The translations under genes were made by a program, and so were the position numbers. Source: Pseudomonadota bacterium (lineage in GTDB: Bacteria; Pseudomonadota; Gammaproteobacteria; Burkholderiales; JABEVD01). From it: DNA of 60,857 nt. The stretch covers positions 1 through 60,857 of the forward strand of contig JAJZRS010000017.1 of the NCBI GenBank assembly GCA_021802545.1. Reading direction: 5' to 3'. The notes beneath the pieces are model-generated. The model was not told the DNA's origin. It searched no databases and worked only from the letters and a program-made list of their open reading frames with translations. This document shows, piece by piece, positions 28,604 through 38,821 of the stretch (the stretch's first letter is position 1; every line of letters begins with the position of its first letter).

Positions 28604-29578
28604 TCAAGTGTTTCCAAATACACGAGATCGATTCCGCACGGCTGTTTCAACCGTGATATGGACCAATTCTTCATGAACCTGCAACGCTTTCCTGACTTCC
28701 GACGCCTCCACCGAACCGTCCGCAGCGATACCGACAATGCAGGCGAACTTGCCCTTCCCGACCCGCCATACGTGCAGGTCGTACAATTCCGCCCGGAAAG
28801 GAGCATTCCGGATCACTTCCCTGATTTCCTCGACCACGGGATTGTCCATGTCGGCATCGAGCAATACCTTTCCGGTATCGCGTATGAGGCTGTAAGACCA
28901 GACGGCGATGACGATGGCCCCGACTATGCCCATGACAGGGTCCATCCAGGCGAGCCCGAACAGCTTCCCTGACAGCAGCGCGACAATGGCCAGGACGGAA
29001 GTTGCAGCATCGGCAATCACGTGGATATAGGCCGACCTGAGGTTGAGATCGTGGTGATGTTCGTGGTGATGGTGACCGTGATGAGCGTGATCGCCATGCG
29101 CATCCTTCAGCATCCAGGCGGAAACCAGGTTGACGACCAGTCCGACGACGGCGATCGGGATGGCCTGATCGAACTGGATTGGTACGGGATGCGCTATCCT
29201 TGCGATGGATTCATATACCATCAGACCGGCAACCCCGAGCAAAAGGAGGGCGCTGGTATAGCCTCCGAGCACTTCGATTTTCCACGTGCCGAAGGAAAAC
29301 CGCGGATCCCTGGAAAGGTGACGCGCAGCAGCATAGGCGAATGCGGAAAGCCCGAGCGCAACGGCATGAGAGCTCATGTGCAGACCGTCTCCGAGCAGGG
29401 CCATCGAATTGAACCACCATCCGCCCAGAATCTCCACGATCATCATGACTGCAGTCAACGCGACCACGCGCCGCGTGGAGCGCTCGGCCAGGATGTTTTC
29501 GGTGTGGAAAACATGCGCATGGGGCAGTGTATCGTGCACAATATCGGTCAACGGGCGCTCCTGCGTATCATCGGTCAT
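28604..29578 (-). CDS. dmeF: CDF-family Co(II)/Ni(II) exporter DmeF
   Basis: A 324-residue inner-membrane cation diffusion facilitator with six helices. The metal site residues are visible in ALLGDGLHMSSHA (TM2) and YIHVIADAATS (TM5), and a His-rich cytoplasmic loop (HGDHAHHGHHHHEHHHD, about residues 160-176) lies between TM4 and TM5. The C-terminal cytoplasmic domain is complete. The N-terminal extension with DTLPHAHVFHTEN is typical of DmeF. It is divergent from a DmeR/RcnR regulator over a matching operator. Confidence 0.92.
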   Translation of the reverse strand: MTDDTQERPLTDIVHDTLPHAHVFHTENILAERSTRRVVALTAVMMIVEILGGWWFNSMALLGDGLHMSSHAVALGLSAFAYAAARHLSRDPRFSFGTWKIEVLGGYTSALLLLGVAGLMVYESIARIAHPVPIQFDQAIPIAVVGLVVNLVSAWMLKDAHGDHAHHGHHHHEHHHDLNLRSAYIHVIADAATSVLAIVALLSGKLFGLAWMDPVMGIVGAIVIAVWSYSLIRDTGKVLLDADMDNPVVEEIREVIRNAPFRAELYDLHVWRVGKGKFACIVGIAADGSVEASEVRKALQVHEELVHITVETAVRNRSRVFGNT

Positions 29579-29588
29579 GAATGGGAGT

Positions 29589-29605
29589 ATACTCCCCCTC
29601 AGTAT
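29589..29605. promoter_or_regulatory. DmeR/RcnR-type operator
   Basis: The sequence ATACT-CCCCCTC-AGTAT is an inverted repeat around a C-tract, matching the TACT-G/C-tract-AGTA operators of the RcnR family. It lies between the divergent dmeF and dmeR starts and can control both. Confidence 0.8.
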
Positions 29606-29629
29606 AATTTTTCAAATTGGATAAGACCA

Positions 29630-29905
29630 ATGGCTCACACTATTCAGGACAAGGGAAAGCTTCTGGCAAGGATCAGGCGTATCCAGGGACAGGCGGCAGG
29701 GATCGAAAAGGCGCTGGAAAACGAAGCCGACTGCATGGCCGTGCTTCAGCAGATTGCCGCGATTCGAGGCGCTGTAAGCGGATTGATGAACGAGGTCATG
29801 GAGGGGCACCTCCGTGACCATCTTGGACCGGATGCCGAGGATGCGGCCCAGCGGGAAAAGGATATCGACAAGATCGTCGGCATCCTCCGGTCTTATCTCA
29901 AATAA
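29630..29905 (+). CDS. dmeR: CsoR/RcnR-family Ni/Co-responsive repressor DmeR
   Basis: A 91-residue all-helical repressor. The RcnR-type ligand set is present: H3 (MAHTIQDK), C35 (NEADCMAVL), H60 and H64 (EGHLRDHL). Metal binding should release it from the operator 25 nt upstream and derepress dmeF. Longer in-frame upstream extensions read through the operator and dmeF and are not used. The start is fixed by the conserved MAHT and by His-3, which must be N-terminal. Confidence 0.93.
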   Translation: MAHTIQDKGKLLARIRRIQGQAAGIEKALENEADCMAVLQQIAAIRGAVSGLMNEVMEGHLRDHLGPDAEDAAQREKDIDKIVGILRSYLK

Positions 29906-30011
29906 TCAGCTGCCTTTTTGCATCAATACGTGGATCGTACATTGAACGCATACGCGCCCGCCTCAATAGCTTGCACGCCCTGGAACGGTACGCTATGTGA
30001 GCATGAATGGA

Positions 30012-30668
30012 TCAAGCGTGAACGGCGGGTAATCCCCATTCGGCGACCCCTTCTTTCAGATGGGCTGCGCGATAGCCGCCCTTCCTCAGAAGCGCAACGG
30101 CATCCCTCGCCATCAGGCAATAAGGTCCCCTGCAGTAGGCGACGATGGGGCGATCCTTGGGGAGTTCATCAAGCCTGTGCCTGAGCTCTCCAACGGGAAT
30201 CGACCTTGCAAAGGGAAGATGGGCACTGAGATATTCCTCGACGGGCCTGACATCGAGCACGACCACTTCCCCCTTGCGGGCAGCCTTCATGAGGCTTTCC
30301 CGATCATTGGGAACGAGTTCTTCCGGCAACTGTGAAAGATCGCGCAGCGCTTCCTGCAGTTCCACCAGCCGATCTTCTGCGAGGGAATGGGCATTTACCC
30401 AAAAATCGGCCACTCGTTTGTCTGCCAGGCGGTAATAAACATTTTTACCGTCCCGCCTGGTATCGACCAGCCTGGCATTTCGCAACTCGCGAAGATGCGC
30501 GCTGGCAAGCTTCATGCTGATCGAAGCTTCCTGCGCCAGCATTTCCACGGCTTTTTCCCCCTGACAAAGGAGCTCTATCAGTTCAAGCCGCTTGGGGCTG
30601 GAAATCGCCTTTCCGATCCTGGCCACCTGCTCATAGAGCATATCCTTGATCTGTCTTCCGTTATCCAT
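30012..30668 (-). CDS. ArsR-family regulator fused to a rhodanese domain
   Basis: A 218-residue repressor. Residues about 8-95 are an ArsR winged helix (ARIGKAISSPKRLELIELLCQGEKAVEMLAQEASIS); residues about 125-215 are a rhodanese domain with the persulfide-carrying loop CRGPYC (YCRGPYCLMARDAV). The fusion suggests sensing of sulfane sulfur. It is divergent from the DsrE/ETHE1/MFS operon. A further 29 residues are possible from an ATG at 30755 but would run through the promoter region; the start at 30668 gives family length, though no good ribosome site is visible. Confidence 0.88.
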   Translation of the reverse strand: MDNGRQIKDMLYEQVARIGKAISSPKRLELIELLCQGEKAVEMLAQEASISMKLASAHLRELRNARLVDTRRDGKNVYYRLADKRVADFWVNAHSLAEDRLVELQEALRDLSQLPEELVPNDRESLMKAARKGEVVVLDVRPVEEYLSAHLPFARSIPVGELRHRLDELPKDRPIVAYCRGPYCLMARDAVALLRKGGYRAAHLKEGVAEWGLPAVHA

Positions 30669-30743
30669 AATGCACAATCTATTTACATAAAGATTAAAAG
30701 TCAAGCGGTTCTGGTTGTTTATATGACAAAATCGGCAATTTAC

Positions 30744-30791
30744 TTGACTTTCCAATATTAGTGGTATTTAATTAGTCTAACGATTATTAGA
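30744..30791 (+). promoter_or_regulatory. Promoter and candidate ArsR operator of the DsrE-ETHE1-MFS operon
   Basis: TTGACT (30744-30749) and TTTAAT (30767-30772) are 17 nt apart. Directly downstream is the inverted repeat TCTAA-CGATTA-TTAGA (30776-30791), well placed for repression by the divergent ArsR-rhodanese protein. Confidence 0.65.
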
Positions 30792-30807
30792 ATGTATGGA
30801 GGAGACC

Positions 30808-31155
30808 ATGAGAATCCTGTTCATTCTGAATGAAGGCCCTTACGGCAACGAACGGTCGTACAATGCGCTCCGTCTGGCAGGAACACTGGCAGGCAGAGAG
30901 GGAAATGAAGTGAAGATATTCCTGATCGGGGACGGGTCAGCCTGCGCGAAATCGGGGCAGAAGGTGCCGGAAGGCTATTACAACGTCCAGGTGATGCTGG
31001 GCAAGGTGATCAGGTCAGGCGAAGTCGGCGTGTGCGGCACCTGCATGAGTGCGCGAGGGATAGCCGATCCCGATCTCGTCGAGGGATCGCACAGGAGCAC
31101 GATGGCGGAACTCGCCGACTGGACGCAATGGGCCGACAAGGTTCTGGTTTTTTAA
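30808..31155 (+). CDS. DsrE-family protein
   Basis: A 115-residue cytoplasmic protein of the DsrE/DsrF-like sulfur-relay fold: MRILFILNEGPYGNERSYNALRLA, then KIFLIGDGSACAKSGQ, and a Cys pair in GVCGTCMSARG that could carry a persulfide. GGAGGAGACC precedes the ATG at 30808; four extra upstream codons are unlikely. First gene of a three-gene operon under the rhodanese-ArsR regulator. Likely role: sulfane-sulfur carrier feeding the dioxygenase next to it. Confidence 0.85.
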   Translation: MRILFILNEGPYGNERSYNALRLAGTLAGREGNEVKIFLIGDGSACAKSGQKVPEGYYNVQVMLGKVIRSGEVGVCGTCMSARGIADPDLVEGSHRSTMAELADWTQWADKVLVF

Positions 31156-31166
31156 GGAGACATCGC

Positions 31167-31898
31167 ATGTTTTTCAGGCAGCTTGCAACGAAAGAATCTT
31201 CCCTTTCCTATTTCTTCGGCTGCGGCACCAAGGGCAAATCCATGGCCGTGGACGTCGTGGCCGGCGACGAGGAATGGTTTATCGAGGAGGCGAAGAAGGC
31301 CGGAGTCACCATCAATTTTGTGATCGATACCCATGTCCATGCAGACCATTATTCCGGCGGGAGAAAGCTCGCTCAGATGGTCGGCGCTCCCTATTGCCTT
31401 CACGAATCGGACAAGGGAATCGTCAAATTCGACTTCGAGCCGTTGAGCGACGGACAGCTTCTGAATCTCGGCAATGTCGATGTGGAAGTGCTGCATACGC
31501 CTGGGCATACGCCGGACAGCATCTGCCTGCTGGTCACCGACAGGCGGCGGGGTGAACTGCCGTGGTTCGTCATCACGGGCGACACGCTGTTCGTCGGTTC
31601 GATAGGACGCCCCGATCTGGCAGGAAAAGAGAAGGAGATGGCAGGCCAACTCTATGAAAGCCTTCATACCAAGCTTCTCCCCTTGCCCAATGAGATCGAA
31701 ATCTATCCCGGTCACCAGGCGGGGAGCGTTTGCGGCGCAGGGCTTTCAGGAAAACCTTCTTCGACCATCGGGTTCGAGAAACGCTGGAATCCCGGACTTT
31801 CGATGAAACGGACAGACTTCATCGAATATCTCACCAAAGAAATCCCGCCCCGCCCAGCTGAAATGGACAGGATGGTTGAAGCCAACATTTCGGCATGA
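31167..31898 (+). CDS. ETHE1-like persulfide dioxygenase (MBL fold)
   Basis: A 243-residue metallo-beta-lactamase-fold enzyme. The metal-binding motifs are THVHADH, HTPGHTPDS and ITGDTLFVG, and the C-terminal PGHQ is present; these match the mononuclear-iron ETHE1/Blh branch that oxidises glutathione persulfide to sulfite. AAGGAG lies 7 nt before ATG 31167. It follows the DsrE gene by 11 nt and overlaps the MFS gene by 4 nt. Confidence 0.87.
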   Translation: MFFRQLATKESSLSYFFGCGTKGKSMAVDVVAGDEEWFIEEAKKAGVTINFVIDTHVHADHYSGGRKLAQMVGAPYCLHESDKGIVKFDFEPLSDGQLLNLGNVDVEVLHTPGHTPDSICLLVTDRRRGELPWFVITGDTLFVGSIGRPDLAGKEKEMAGQLYESLHTKLLPLPNEIEIYPGHQAGSVCGAGLSGKPSSTIGFEKRWNPGLSMKRTDFIEYLTKEIPPRPAEMDRMVEANISA

Positions 31899-33199
31899 AG
31901 ATGGACACGAAAGCCGCGCTTGCGGCGGAAACAGTTTACATCCGTGGCATCCGCGCCAATCTTCACCAGTTCATCCAGCAGGCGATACAGGTCTTTTTCG
32001 TCGGCCTGATGATAGGCATGGAGCGGAATGTGCTCCCGGTTCTCTCAGGGGATTTCGGGGTAGCCAAGGGCTCATTTTTATTCCTGATGTCCTTCGTTGT
32101 TTCATTCGGGTTCGTCAAGGGCATCCTGAACTTCGTCGCAGGCCGCCTGTCTGAACGCATCGGCAGAAAGAAAGTGCTGCTTCTCGGCTGGCTTGCGGCG
32201 CTACCCATTCCCTTCATGATCCTTTATGCGGCGAACTGGGGATGGATCGTCGCAGCGAACGTCTTTCTGGGTATCAACCAGGGATTCGCCTGGAGCATGA
32301 CCGTCACAAGCAAGGTTGACATCACAAGAGCGGAACAGCGAGGCTTTGCGACAGGAGTCAACGAATTCGCAGGTTATGCAGCAGTGGGAATCGGCGGGCT
32401 GGTCACTGGGTACCTTGCCCAGATCTACGGGCCGCGCGAAGCGCTCTTCGGTTTTACGCTGGCAGTCACCGGACTCGCTTCCGCGATTGCCTTCCTCTTC
32501 ATCAAGGAAACCCTGCCCTGGGCCAAGTCCGAGAGTCGCGAGCATGCCAATGGAACCTATGCAGGGCACCGACCCCGCTGGCCAACGGGCGTTTCCGAAC
32601 ATCCAGGCACATGGGAAGTGTTCACGCTGGTCTCGTTCAGGCATCCGACATTCAGGGCGCTTTGTCAGGCAGGCGTTGCCAACAAGATTGCCGATGCCTT
32701 GCTTTGGGTGCTTTTCCCCGTGTTCCTGCATGAACGAGGGCTCGGATTGGTGCAGATCGGCTGGATCACGGCGGTCTACGGCATGGTCTGGGGCGCATCC
32801 CAGCTTCTGACCGGCGCATTGTCGGACAGCATCGGACGAAAGATGCCCATCGTAGCCGGGCTCTGGCTGCTCGGAGCAGGTATCGGTGCTGTGACCCTGG
32901 TGAACGGCATTGTCGCCTGGACATTTTGTGCGGCAGCAATGGGCATGGGTATGGCGCTTCTCTATCCGAATCTCATCGCATCGGTCGCCGACATTGCCCA
33001 TCCCAACTGGCGAAGTTCTGCGCTCGGCACCTATCGCTACTGGCGGGATACGGGATACGCCATAGGCGCCATTCTCCTGGGGCTGGTTGCCCAGTTGGAA
33101 CATGACGTTTCAGTCGCATTCTGGCTGACCGCTGGCCTGCTTGGTCTTTCTGGGCTAATGATGGTACTGGGAGCCGAGGAAACGCATCAGAATACTTAA
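31895..33199 (+). CDS. MFS transporter of the persulfide operon
   Basis: A 434-residue inner-membrane transporter with two six-helix halves and the loop signature GRLSERIGRKKVLLLG. The start overlaps the upstream stop (ATGA). BigR/SqrR-type loci elsewhere pair a persulfide dioxygenase with a membrane exporter of small sulfur species; an analogous function here (sulfite, thiosulfate or related anion export) is plausible but not readable from the sequence. Confidence 0.85.
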   Translation: MKMDTKAALAAETVYIRGIRANLHQFIQQAIQVFFVGLMIGMERNVLPVLSGDFGVAKGSFLFLMSFVVSFGFVKGILNFVAGRLSERIGRKKVLLLGWLAALPIPFMILYAANWGWIVAANVFLGINQGFAWSMTVTSKVDITRAEQRGFATGVNEFAGYAAVGIGGLVTGYLAQIYGPREALFGFTLAVTGLASAIAFLFIKETLPWAKSESREHANGTYAGHRPRWPTGVSEHPGTWEVFTLVSFRHPTFRALCQAGVANKIADALLWVLFPVFLHERGLGLVQIGWITAVYGMVWGASQLLTGALSDSIGRKMPIVAGLWLLGAGIGAVTLVNGIVAWTFCAAAMGMGMALLYPNLIASVADIAHPNWRSSALGTYRYWRDTGYAIGAILLGLVAQLEHDVSVAFWLTAGLLGLSGLMMVLGAEETHQNT

Positions 33200-33303
33200 C
33201 CAATATTTGACAGGCAAAAGAATGGCGCAGAAACAGATCCTGAGAATGCCCAGGGGCGCGGTAATGTCTAAGCAAATCCCGTACATCGTGACGTTAATCC
33301 GTG

Positions 33304-33322
33304 GACCTTGCTCCAGGGTCAA
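33304..33322 (-). promoter_or_regulatory. Orphan MerR-type half operator (remnant)
   Basis: Between the MFS gene and merA the minus strand reads TTGACCCTGGAGCAAGGTCC: a -35 element plus the left arm of a MerR-family operator. No gene follows it leftward and the right arm is poor. It is probably a leftover of a rearranged metal locus. The rest of 33200-33339 holds nothing I recognise. Confidence 0.3.
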
Positions 33323-33339
33323 GCACTATTTTAAGTCAG

Positions 33340-35488
<2,149 letters not shown>

Positions 35489-35506
35489 ACGTTTGCCTCT
35501 TCGGGT

Positions 35507-35785
35507 TCAGTGTGAAACGACGCTAGACGGATAGCCAGCGTTTGCGGTAGCCTTGGTCAGTTTCTGGACGTCAGTCTTCGTATCATCGTAGGTCACGACG
35601 GCGTCTTTCTTCTCCAGACTGACCTCGACCTTGGACACACCATCTACGCCGGTAAGCGCCTTCTTGACGGTCACGGGACATATCGCGCAATGCATGCTGG
35701 GAACCGACAGCGTGACGGTCTGGGTGGCAGCAAAGACGGGGGCAGCAGCTGCGATGAAAGCAAGGACGGCAAGCATTTTTTTCAT
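35507..35785 (-). CDS. merP: Periplasmic mercury-binding protein MerP
   Basis: A 92-residue exported protein: signal peptide (LAVLAFIAAAAPVFAA) and a single HMA domain with the motif SMHCAICPVTVKKAL. It scavenges Hg(II) and passes it to MerT. Length is typical. Confidence 0.95.
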   Translation of the reverse strand: MKKMLAVLAFIAAAAPVFAATQTVTLSVPSMHCAICPVTVKKALTGVDGVSKVEVSLEKKDAVVTYDDTKTDVQKLTKATANAGYPSSVVSH

Positions 35786-35805
35786 GGAAACACTCCTTCG
35801 GGTGG

Positions 35806-36156
35806 TTAGTAGAACAATGGGGCAAAATATGGGAAGGCGAGCGCAACCAAGACCAGCGCGGCCACGATCCAGAAAATCAGCTTGTAGGTCGTACGCACCT
35901 GCTGCATCGCGCAGACCTCGCCCGGCTTGCAGGCATGTGCCGGCCGGAAGATGCGCCGCCAGGCTAAGAACAGCGCCACCAGCGCCGCGACGATGAAGAT
36001 TGGCCGGTACGGTTCCAGCAAGGTCAAATTGCTAATCCATGCGCCGCTAAACCCCAGGGCGACCAGAATCAGTGGCCCCAAGCAGCAGGTCGATGCAAGG
36101 ATGGCGGCCAGCCCGCCGGCGGCGAGCGCACTGCGCCCGTTTTTCGGTTCCGACAT
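35806..36156 (-). CDS. merT: Mercuric ion transporter MerT
   Basis: A 116-residue inner-membrane protein with three helices. TM1 has the vicinal Cys pair ASTCCLGPLILVALG, and a second pair (HACKPGEVC) lies on the cytoplasmic side. The start 36156 has AAGGAGA upstream; the longer frame reaching 36222 would run through the promoter. First gene of the operon. Confidence 0.95.
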   Translation of the reverse strand: MSEPKNGRSALAAGGLAAILASTCCLGPLILVALGFSGAWISNLTLLEPYRPIFIVAALVALFLAWRRIFRPAHACKPGEVCAMQQVRTTYKLIFWIVAALVLVALAFPYFAPLFY

Positions 36157-36191
36157 GCAGTTCTCCTTTCGAGATTTCGCATGATGCTTTA

Positions 36192-36222
36192 ACCTTACTA
36201 CCGTAGTCATGTACGGAGTCAA
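36192..36222 (-). promoter_or_regulatory. mer operator/promoter
   Basis: Minus strand TTGACT and TAAGGT are separated by 19 nt. The spacer contains the inverted repeat CCGTAC-ATGA-CTACGG, nearly identical to the Tn501/Tn21 merO. MerR bound here twists the DNA when Hg(II) is present. Confidence 0.95.
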
Positions 36223-36227
36223 ACGCC

Positions 36228-36638
36228 ATGGAGAATATTTTGGAGAACCTGACCATCGGAGGCTTTGCCAAGGCCGCCGGGGTCAATGTCGAGACCATCC
36301 GCTTCTATCAGCGTAAAGGGTTGCTGCTGGAGCCGGATCGGCCTTACGGTAGCATCCGCCGCTACGGGCAGACGGATGTGGCGCGGGTAAAGTTCGTGAA
36401 ATCGGCCCAGCGACTGGGCTTCAGCCTGGATGAGATTGCCGAACTGCTGACATTGGAGGACGGTACCCATTGCAGCGAGGCCGCCGAACTCGCCGCCCTG
36501 CGGCTGGCCGACGTGCGGGCCAGACTGGCAGACCTCATGCGGATGGAGGCGGCGCTGTCAAAGCTGGTGAGAGAGTGCGGCGCGCATCGCGGCGACGTTT
36601 CCTGCCCATTGATTGCGGCGCTGCGCTGCTGCTATTGA
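36228..36638 (+). CDS. merR: MerR mercury-responsive regulator
   Basis: A 136-residue regulator with helix-turn-helix ([24 protein letters not shown]) and the Hg-binding trio C82, C117 and C126 exactly as in Tn501 MerR. It is divergent from merTPCA and starts only 6 nt beyond the -35 element, so autoregulation is expected. The extra C-terminal CC pair (residues 134-135) is unusual but outside the metal site. Confidence 0.96.
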   Translation: MENILENLTIGGFAKAAGVNVETIRFYQRKGLLLEPDRPYGSIRRYGQTDVARVKFVKSAQRLGFSLDEIAELLTLEDGTHCSEAAELAALRLADVRARLADLMRMEAALSKLVRECGAHRGDVSCPLIAALRCCY

Positions 36639-36779
36639 CATGGCCCTGCACTGGTCTAGGGCGGTTTGTGCAATTTCCAACCAGATAGGCTGTCTGGCTA
36701 ATCGATGTTTCGGCATCAGTTTCAACCAAAACCGATCTAGCCGGAAGACCTACCGAACAACCGGATATCTGGAATTCCA

Positions 36780-36915
36780 ACCTTAGTTTGCACTTAGCCA
36801 AAAACTTCAGACCGCTGATGGCCGAGTTGAGCGAGGCTGGCGAGATGCCGTGATCGACCAGGTGCAATTGGTAATTGCGCAGATCGTCCACGGTCGCCGT
36901 ATCCGGAGCACGCCC
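36780..36915 (-). pseudogene. Remnant of a tyrosine integrase N-terminal domain
   Basis: The minus strand encodes GRAPDTATVDDLRNYQLHLV and then ISPASLNSAISGLKFLAK, the SAM-like core-binding domain of the integrases carried by IS91-like and integron-related elements (PDTATAEDLRxFQLHL ...). No catalytic domain follows. It marks an old mobile-element junction next to merR. The rest of 36639-36976 shows nothing I recognise. Confidence 0.6.
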
Positions 36916-36976
36916 CCTTACCGCGCCAGCGGTTAGTCCTTGGCCGAGGACTGGACTTCGGCCTAAGTTGACGGCA

Positions 36977-37177
36977 TCACGGAATATACTCAAACAAATC
37001 CCCAACACTGCAATTGAACAACTTACACAGTTTTTCAATCGTATCGAGATCTACCCGAATTGCTGTTTCGTTGTAGAGCAAGTCAACTGTATTCCGATGC
37101 AATCCAGTTTCACGTGCTACATCAATTACTTTCAGCTTCCTCTCGCCCATCATTCGAGATAAGTGGCACTTAATCAC
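36977..37177 (-). CDS. Cro/C1-type (XRE) repressor
   Basis: A 66-residue single-domain helix-turn-helix protein (KLKVIDVARETGLHRNTVDLLYN ... LDTIEKLCKLFNCSVGDLFEYIP). GTG start with GGAGAG 5 nt upstream. It is divergent from the integrase operon and probably represses it through the two ATCCTAG boxes that flank the promoter. Typical lysis/excision-control type regulator of integrative elements. Confidence 0.85.
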   Translation of the reverse strand: MIKCHLSRMMGERKLKVIDVARETGLHRNTVDLLYNETAIRVDLDTIEKLCKLFNCSVGDLFEYIP

Positions 37178-37200
37178 TACGCTCTCCAGGAATTAAATTT

Positions 37201-37258
37201 ATCCTAGATGGATTTTATTTCTTGACAATGCACAATATCGGTATAAAATTCATCCTAG
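37201..37258 (+). promoter_or_regulatory. Promoter of the integrase operon flanked by two repressor boxes
   Basis: TTGACA (37222-37227) and TAAAAT (37244-37249) are 16 nt apart. ATCCTAG occurs on both sides (37201-37207, within ATCC-TAGAT-GGAT, and 37252-37258, within TCCTAGG), each as part of a short palindrome with A/T flanks. They are plausible operators of the divergent XRE protein. Confidence 0.65.
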
Positions 37259-37324
37259 GTGTACAAAATTTACTTAGAAGGACTTTTGTACTTTCTGTCT
37301 TAATTTTAATTTGAAAGGGATGAA

Positions 37325-37555
37325 ATGTCACTTACCTATATGACGACCGAGGAACTAGCAGTTGCAATCAAGTATGACAGCAGGACCATACGAAACAGGA
37401 TGGTCGATAGCGTCTTGATTGAAGGCATTCATTACATCAAGCCTTTCGGCGGGCGCAAGTTCCTATTTATCTGGGAGCACATTGAGAGAGACATGCACAA
37501 GTCTCTTGGTGCCTTCGCAATCCCCATGGCTAACGGAGATATCTGCAATGGGTAG
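37325..37555 (+). CDS. Excisionase-like small DNA-binding protein
   Basis: A 76-residue protein with a winged-helix/MerR-like helix-turn-helix (MTTEELAVAIKYDSRTIRNRM) and the GIHYIKPFGGRKFLFIW pattern seen in small proteins that precede Arm-type integrases. It overlaps the integrase start by 8 nt. Directionality factor for integration/excision is the likely role. Confidence 0.75.
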   Translation: MSLTYMTTEELAVAIKYDSRTIRNRMVDSVLIEGIHYIKPFGGRKFLFIWEHIERDMHKSLGAFAIPMANGDICNG

Positions 37556-38819
37556 TATACGAACTCGAGCCGATACCGGACTCCTGTTTCTTGATTTCCG
37601 GTTTCAGGGAATCCGATGCCGAGAACAGACAGCCCTGAAGGACACGGCCACGAACCGGAAACGGGTCCAGAAGGTTCTTGATCGGATCGAAGCCGAAATT
37701 CAAGCCGGCACATTCGAGTATTCGCGCTTCTTTCCGAACAGCAAGAACGGACAGAGGTTGGCAACCTTGGCCTCCGCATCGCCATACCAGGCGCCCGCTC
37801 ATGGTGAAGATAACGCATCAACATCTTCCTACATGGATGTTGGCGGGGTGCCGGGCACGCCTCTCTTGAGAGGCTTCGCGCAAACCTGGTATCAGGAAAA
37901 GGAAGTGGAATGGAGACGATCGCACAAGAAAATCGTCAAGTACGACATCGACAACCAGCTTCTTCCGAAATTCGGAGACAAGGAGGTCGGCAGAATCACC
38001 AAGGCAGATGTCCTTGCTTACCGTGCAGAACTCGCCAAAGTCAACGCCCGGGGCAAGGTATCAAAACTGTCGAATCGTCGCATCAACAAGTTGGTTAACC
38101 TGTTGAGGCAGATCGTGAATGAAGCCGCCGACCGTTTCAATTTTCGCACACCGTTTGAGAATATCAAACAGCTGAAGGTGAAGCGTACGGACGTTGCGCC
38201 CTTCACGCTGGATGAGGTTAGGCAGATTCTGGCAACAGTTCGCTCTGATTTCCGGGACTACTATACCTTGCGTTTCTTCACTGGCATGCGTACCGGCGAG
38301 ATCGACGGACTGAAGTGGAAGTATGTCGATTTCGATCGTCGGCTGATTCTGATCAGGGAAACAATCGTTCTGATGGAGGAAGAATACACCAAGAACGACA
38401 GTTCCCAGCGTGACATCCAGATGTCCCAGGTCGTGCATGACGCCCTCAAATCTCAAGAGAAAGTCACTAGAGGCAAGAGCGAATACGTTTTCTGCACCCG
38501 CATCGGAACGCCGTTTGATCACAAGAACGTCACGACTAGGATCTGGTATCCCCTCCTCCGCCATCTCGATCTCGAGAAGCGCAGACCTTACCAGTGCCGC
38601 CATACAGCAGCCACACTGTGGCTTGCTGCTGGCGAAAACCCCGAGTGGATCGCCCGCCAGATGGGACATACCACCACCGAGATGCTGTTCAGGGTCTATT
38701 CCAGGTTCGTCCCGAATCTCACCCGGCAGGACGGCAGTGCGTTCGAGCGTCTGCTCATGCAAACCGGGGCAGCTAATGCTGTTCCGCCCTCTTCCTCTAC
38801 CCAGAATAAAGGAGTTTGA
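37548..38819 (+). CDS. Tyrosine site-specific integrase with Arm DNA-binding N-terminus
   Basis: A 423-residue recombinase. Residues 1-60 form the Arm domain typical of Rci/phage-like integrases (GIRCREQTALKDTATNRKRVQ), then the core-binding domain (RRSHKKIVKYDIDNQLLPKFG) and the catalytic domain: Arg in FFTGMRTGEIDGL, YQCRHTAATLW, QMGHTT and the nucleophile Tyr in FRVYSRFVP. ATG 37548 overlaps the upstream gene, indicating coupling. It would move the element to which the XRE, HD-domain and small genes belong. Confidence 0.93.
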   Translation: MGSIRTRADTGLLFLDFRFQGIRCREQTALKDTATNRKRVQKVLDRIEAEIQAGTFEYSRFFPNSKNGQRLATLASASPYQAPAHGEDNASTSSYMDVGGVPGTPLLRGFAQTWYQEKEVEWRRSHKKIVKYDIDNQLLPKFGDKEVGRITKADVLAYRAELAKVNARGKVSKLSNRRINKLVNLLRQIVNEAADRFNFRTPFENIKQLKVKRTDVAPFTLDEVRQILATVRSDFRDYYTLRFFTGMRTGEIDGLKWKYVDFDRRLILIRETIVLMEEEYTKNDSSQRDIQMSQVVHDALKSQEKVTRGKSEYVFCTRIGTPFDHKNVTTRIWYPLLRHLDLEKRRPYQCRHTAATLWLAAGENPEWIARQMGHTTTEMLFRVYSRFVPNLTRQDGSAFERLLMQTGAANAVPPSSSTQNKGV

Positions 38820-38821
38820 TC

